NCBI GenBank assembly: GCA_916048095.2
Contig: OU696571.1
Location: 9,624,449-9,688,448, forward strand
DNA: 64,000 nt
From: Sacculina carcini
Lineage: Eukaryota > Arthropoda > Thecostraca > Sacculinidae
Direction of reading: 5' to 3'
The translations under genes and the position numbers were made by a program. A model generated the notes under the pieces. The model searched no databases, was not told the origin of the DNA, and was given only the letters and a program-made list of their open reading frames with translations. Every line of letters starts with the position of its first letter. Within the stretch, counting starts at the first letter, position 1. Below, in pieces: positions 59,873 through 64,000 of the stretch.

Positions 59873-60330
59873 CGTATGCGGTGCTATGCACACTCAGGAT
59901 GTCTAGCACCACACACGGACACAATGTTCACATGCATTCCAGATACATGCTCACCGAGTTTATGTTGAAAATGCATGAACATAAGCTGCATTGTACACCT
60001 TTACAACTGCAAAAATGTTCTGGATAGTGTGAAACAATTGTTCTAAAAGTTCAAAAATGTCCTAAATGTAACATGTTGATCATACGACCATGTATTGCAC
60101 ACTGTCCTGCGCCACACTCCCGAGCCCCCGCGTGCGCACCGTCAAGCCACTCCCACGACAGTGGCGTGACGCGTGACGTCACGCACTGTTCATAACACAC
60201 ACGCACATATATCTACATACATATGTGACACTAAATTTAAATAATTGTTCTTGAAAATCAAGCTCATAAAACACTGGCTTTTCCTCGTATAGATTATTGT
60301 ATTGTTATATATTTCAACACTCCGCGATGC
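59873..60330. other. Unassigned sequence
   Basis: No gene or repeat recognised. A GC-richer patch at 60105-60185 (cgtgacgcgtgacgtcacgc) contains a short palindrome. Confidence 0.45.
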
Positions 60331-61084
60331 TATTTGAAACCATTTCAGACGGTGATCAATCAATGTTGTAGATTTGTCCTCTCTCCCGTTGTTTGTGTTC
60401 ATACATCTCATCATTTGTACAATCTTCGTTGGCTACCTATTATTCCGCGAATTCATTTCCGTCTCTCCTGTATTATTTTCAAACTGCTGAACGGCATTAA
60501 TCAGCCTGAATATCTTGTACGTTTTTTATCTCGTGTCTCAAATCCCAACACCCGTATTTCACGTCCTCTACAATGTCCTAGAGCGTTGTGTGAATCCCCC
60601 TGGTCAGCAAAATCATTTACCTTTTTTGCCCCTCGTTTCTATAACTCACTTCCATCTCATTTACTTATATCTCCCTCTTTCTCTTCTTTCACTTCATCTC
60701 TGCGCACATACTTAATCTCTAAATCTTTTGATCGCTCATCTCATTGCCTTACACCATATGCCAAGATTTAGCTGTTCAAAGTGCACTCCCATCTTTTGCT
60801 TGCCTTTGTTTTTTGCATTCACGTGTTTTTGTGTGCTGTAATCAATTTTTATATCTCCTATCTCTACCTGATTATCTTTGTACTGAAAATGTGTGTGGAT
60901 TTCTTATTCTTACTGTGTGTGTATGTTTTATTCTGATGATTATTTATTGCGCTCAATGTTTGTTTCATATTGCGTCGACGTGTAGCTTTTGTATTTTTTT
61001 CTGTGCTATTTTTGTTATTTTGTAATCGCGCCATTGTTGCTATGTGCGCTAAATCAAATACATGTTGTTGTTGTTGTTGTTGAA
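60331..61084 (+). pseudogene. CR1-like LINE, C-terminal end and (TTG)n tail
   Basis: 60334-60771 reads FQTVINQCCRFVLSPVV, LYNLRWLPIIPRIHFRLS, NGINQPEYL and SPWSAKSFTFFAPRFYNSLPS, the conserved C terminus of the CR1-like family. The 3' region runs to gcgctaaatcaaatacatg and (TTG)n at 61065-61084. 5' truncated at about 60331. Confidence 0.8.
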
Positions 61085-62160
61085 AATGAAAAAGTTGCTA
61101 AAGTTGCGCTGAAAACAAAAGTTGCATTTGTAGCTTATTAAATACTCACCTCAGATCAATAAAATATTGATTTTTGGGCTCCATATGATGATCAGATTAT
61201 ATGATAAAAAAGTTGCATTTGCAACAAAATCCTACTAATCATCCTACTAATCATTGTAAAATGAATAATTGGTCGCGAAAAGAACGCGAAACTAAACTGA
61301 GAGAGAGAAAATTGAGTAAATGGATAGATAGAAAACTGGTCTGATTATAACTTTGTTATAATCCGGCACTGACCTGACCATATTCTCCTGACAAAAAATA
61401 TTATTGACACACTAAAAGTATAATACCATATAGACCAACCATAAATATAATTCAACAGCTATATACATTCAGACCGCACGACAACTCAACGCGTACTAGA
61501 CTGGTCAAACTTTTGCAAACGCAAGGCAAATACGGCGTGAGGGAGACAAATGCGGCGCAAAATATATTTAAGGCAAATTTGGCTCGTAGGAGACGAATAT
61601 GGCGCGTGGGAGATAATCAAGGGGAATGGACAATGTGTAAGGGAGGGGTATAAGCGGATCCAGCGGGGCGGAGCTAAATTAGTCGGCATATACGGGTGCA
61701 GGGGGGATGCTAAATGCGGATTGGGGTTGGTCACATACCTTACTACTCCCAACTGTACATGAAAATTTTCGTATTATTTTTAAGACCCACTGATAACATG
61801 GAGTTTAGCCCTAGAAAGAGGCCCGTTTCAAGGAGATTAGTTTTTATTCCATCAATGTGTGAAGCGATTGTGCGGTAACTACACGGTTTGGTTTTGCATA
61901 TTACAGGTGTAAGCTTCATACAAAAACCAATACAATTCTGCGACACTTTTTGTTGCATAGTTATATATCATATTTTACCAAATGGGCATGTGAGGCCCAT
62001 TGTGATACAAGCACTGTTGAACTTCGTTATGAATCTGGACTATCTAAAACATGTTGCAACATGTGCTGTTGCTGCTGCTGCTCTTTGTGCACTCTGCAAC
62101 TGCTCTCGCTTGTGTGTGCACCATTTGTAACAAGCTGCAACATGTTGTAATGTGTACACG
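61085..62160. other. Unassigned sequence
   Basis: AT-rich, then a purine-rich stretch at 61500-61720. Open frames here show no motif. A ctgctgctg run at 62070 gives short Cys/Ala tracts. Confidence 0.4.
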
Positions 62161-62189
62161 TTGATTTCATGTGCAGATAGGGTGGCGGT

Positions 62190-62462
62190 ATGTCTGTGCG
62201 CCAGTCTGCGGCTGCTCTTCTTGGCAAGATGTGTTCTTCTTACTGCCCTTCCCGTAGAAAGATGGTTCAAAATCATCTAGCAGATGAAGAGATCAGAAGG
62301 ATTCTCGCAGAAGATAATGTTGATTACAGCAGTGAATCTGAGATGAAGGATGACAATTATATACCATCCTATGATGTCGGCGAAATAGATGAAATTCTTC
62401 CAGCTATTGATATTTCTGATGAAGAAGATGATGATAGTCAGTGGTTGCCGTTTGCGATATAA
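62190..62462 (+). CDS. Small acidic ORF, possible piggyBac-like N terminus
   Basis: About 90 residues from the first ATG at 62190, or about 77 from the ATG at 62229. It contains LADEEIRRILAEDNVDYSS, then SESEMKDDNYIP and IDISDEEDDDSQWLPFAI. A basic start, an (E/D)EEI-x-x-x-L helix and a Ser/Asp/Glu tract are reminiscent of the N-terminal end of piggyBac-family transposases. No transposase core follows. It could be a relic or an unrelated short ORF; I do not recognise it with confidence. Confidence 0.3.
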   Translation: MSVRQSAAALLGKMCSSYCPSRRKMVQNHLADEEIRRILAEDNVDYSSESEMKDDNYIPSYDVGEIDEILPAIDISDEEDDDSQWLPFAI

Positions 62463-62930
62463 ATGAGCGATAAACGATAAACAATACTTATCACTGAGCT
62501 CAAACCTTTTGGCATTTATCCTTTAAAATTAAAGTTTTCTAAAATTATCGGTCATTCACTAACCGCTAGTCCCAAAAATGAGGAACGATATACGTTAAGT
62601 TCAAAAGACTTTTGTAAAAATTAAAAAATGTACACGGCGGCAGTAGTCACAACAGCAAATCTGACGTTTTCAGACCAGTTCAAGCTGAGATTATATATAG
62701 GGTAGATACTAGAGGGATCAACACTGGCTTGCAAGTGAATCCTGAAAAACCTCATGAGAGCTGCCAAGTGTGTGTGCGTAGCTGGTCAATTACATTATTA
62801 TTCACAGCTGCAGTGCGCCAGTCTCGCTGGAGTTCTTGAGCTAGGAGGGTGTGTGCCGCTCTCTCCCATGCGCCTTGACCCACCCCAACCATGGCCCCTC
62901 CGTGTTGAAGCATGTGGCCTCTGCCCTTGA
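62463..62930. other. Unassigned sequence
   Basis: No recognised gene or repeat. Confidence 0.4.
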
Positions 62931-62934
62931 AGAA

Positions 62935-63287
62935 GTCATCAATGAGAGCTAAAATATAAAGGTTGAATGCCTAAGTGGCAGCTGCTACACGGGAAGAAGC
63001 CGAAGCTTATGAACACACAGGCGTGCCCCGTGCAGATCGCTGCCACCACAGAACCGACCCTCTCCACGCTATGGCGCCACAAGGACGTAAGACGTATCAG
63101 AGAGGGCCACCTCCCCATAATGCATGGCACATCTCATGACTGATATCTGGTACCATCATTTTTCTGCTGAGTGGACAGGGGCTGTGGGATTGTAGAATTC
63201 GCCCAATGAACTTCTGATCCGCCGGGTTTCGAACCACGGACCTCCCGCTTGTGAGGTGAGTGTGTTAACAACTGCACCACGGAGTCC
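62935..63287 (-). mobile_element. tRNA-derived SINE
   Basis: On the minus strand it starts at 63287 with a degenerate tRNA-like head (63216-63287). Box A is TGGTGCAGTTG and box B is GGTTCGAAACC, with an anticodon loop CTCACAA reading CAC, as in tRNA-Val. The acceptor stem does not pair fully, so it is not a working tRNA. About 280 bp of unrelated body follows to about 62935. RNA polymerase III would use the A and B boxes. The left limit and tail are uncertain. Confidence 0.65.
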
Positions 63288-63790
63288 ACAGGTTCATCAG
63301 GAAGATTGTCACCTCCATCACATCCACACCGGACTGTGATGGATCCAGAGTGTTATTTCTTTTGACCTCTTTTAGTGAACCTCTGGGTTATGAGGAGTTG
63401 GGAGAAACATTATTTGAGGGGATTCAGCTTTCTGAGCCCCCCTCTGGGTCCACCAGTGACACCTGAGCCTCTCCCTTCCAGCCAGAAGCAGGACATGGTG
63501 ACAGAAAAGCCTGAATAAGCCAGTGACAACCCATTTGCCCTCCTGGAGAGTCCCACAGTCACGGAGGAAGGTAGGCCCTACATTGAGGAGCTGATCAAGA
63601 AGGGGGCGGACACCTGGGACAGGAGCAGGGTGGTAGAGGTGATATCCTCAGGCTCAAACGTGCATGCATGACCAGCGACAGGCTTATGAAGATGGTCTTC
63701 ACCAAGGGAAACATGCAGCTCCTGGATGCTGTCTTGAGGAGGGAGAGGAGGGAGGGAGTGTCTGAGTCAGAGATACTAATGTGGAATGGA
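63288..63790 (+). other. Coding-like but broken sequence, unidentified
   Basis: GC-richer with codon-like texture. A short plus-strand frame near 63550-63650 reads EEGRPYIEELIKKGADTWDR and another near 63670 reads SDRLMKMVFTKGN. Stops interrupt them. No family recognised; it may be a degraded transposon or gene copy. Confidence 0.3.
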
Positions 63791-63804
63791 ACTTGTAGGC
63801 CATA

Positions 63805-63945
63805 GACTGGTTCCAGTGACAGTTTTTTTTGCTTAGTTTATGTAGTATGGAAAACACAGTTTCACAAAAACAGAAACAAGATGTATAAAAAGACAGGCGC
63901 GCGTGTGGGACAGCGATGTCCCACGCGCGCCTACAAGAACACACA
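63805..63945 (-). mobile_element. LTR-like fragment with GC hairpin, minus strand
   Basis: On the minus strand, tcttgtAGGCGCGCGTGGGAC...GCGCGCCTGTCT resembles the LTR of the element at 58861 (hairpin arms and both flanks). The hairpin at 63895-63935 has a 15-bp stem with a 2-nt bulge. Only the end of an LTR is visible. Confidence 0.5.
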
Positions 63946-64000
63946 TGTTGTTGGGAGTGTTGGCTGGAAAACATTTAGCGAAAAATATTATCACAGTGGC

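Noticed and set aside
63216-63287. Functional tRNA-Val gene on the minus strand
   Set aside because: The acceptor stem does not pair and box B has a mismatch; better explained as a SINE head.

Overview
The window is eukaryotic, almost certainly from an invertebrate animal. Coding capacity is dominated by non-LTR and LTR retrotransposons. One animal-type gene is split into short exons with matching splice phases, and there are many (CA)n/(GT)n microsatellites and a degenerate tRNA-derived SINE. The phylum cannot be told from sequence alone. No prokaryotic operon, CRISPR array or intact structural RNA gene was seen.

The only host gene recognised is a carbohydrate (GlcNAc/Gal-6-O type) sulfotransferase on the plus strand. 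A first coding exon at 17723-17950 gives a short cytoplasmic tail and a signal anchor. A second exon at 54593-54714 carries the 5'-PAPS-binding motif (YMRSGSTL). A third at about 58193-58423 carries the region leading to the 3'-PAPS site. The rest should lie beyond the window. Intron 1 is about 36.6 kb and is a stack of transposons; intron 2 is about 3.5 kb.

1-17.7 kb, upstream of the first coding exon: an L1/Tx1-type LINE; CR1-like LINE fragments with a (TTG)n tail; a terminal-inverted-repeat DNA transposon (4090-6930) inserted in one of them; a minus-strand Helitron array (7.2-10.5 kb); a gypsy-like pol fragment (12.1-13.5 kb); and a CR1-like LINE ending 32 bp before the exon 1 splice acceptor.

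18-23.5 kb: a Mag-like gypsy gag/protease remnant with a tRNA-Trp-type primer site, CA-rich microsatellites, decayed LINE RT fragments and a 30-bp minisatellite.

23.6-54.1 kb: one composite best read as a single gypsy-like LTR element whose 5' LTR is cut into three pieces (23579-23670, 28774-28905, 47763-48100). Two minus-strand LINEs (LINE-A and LINE-B) sit in GT-rich microsatellite stretches of that LTR. LINE-B is itself interrupted in its endonuclease by a 14.3-kb array of four non-autonomous Helitrons (32196-46501). A third LINE lies in the gypsy protease region. The Helitrons carry a 341-bp internal satellite and dozens of copies of their 3' hairpin; two CTAG|TC head-to-tail junctions are seen in the window.

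55-64 kb: a composite with 0.62-0.65-kb direct repeats and 19-bp inverted ends, a small LTR element with a GC hairpin and a GGTAA target duplication, a LINE 3' end, an acidic ORF and a tRNA-derived SINE.

Most striking points: the order of insertions can be read directly; the Helitron empty site reads in frame after removal; and two LTR elements have, where the primer-binding site should be, a 12-nt complement to the 5' end of tRNA-Phe rather than to a tRNA 3' end.
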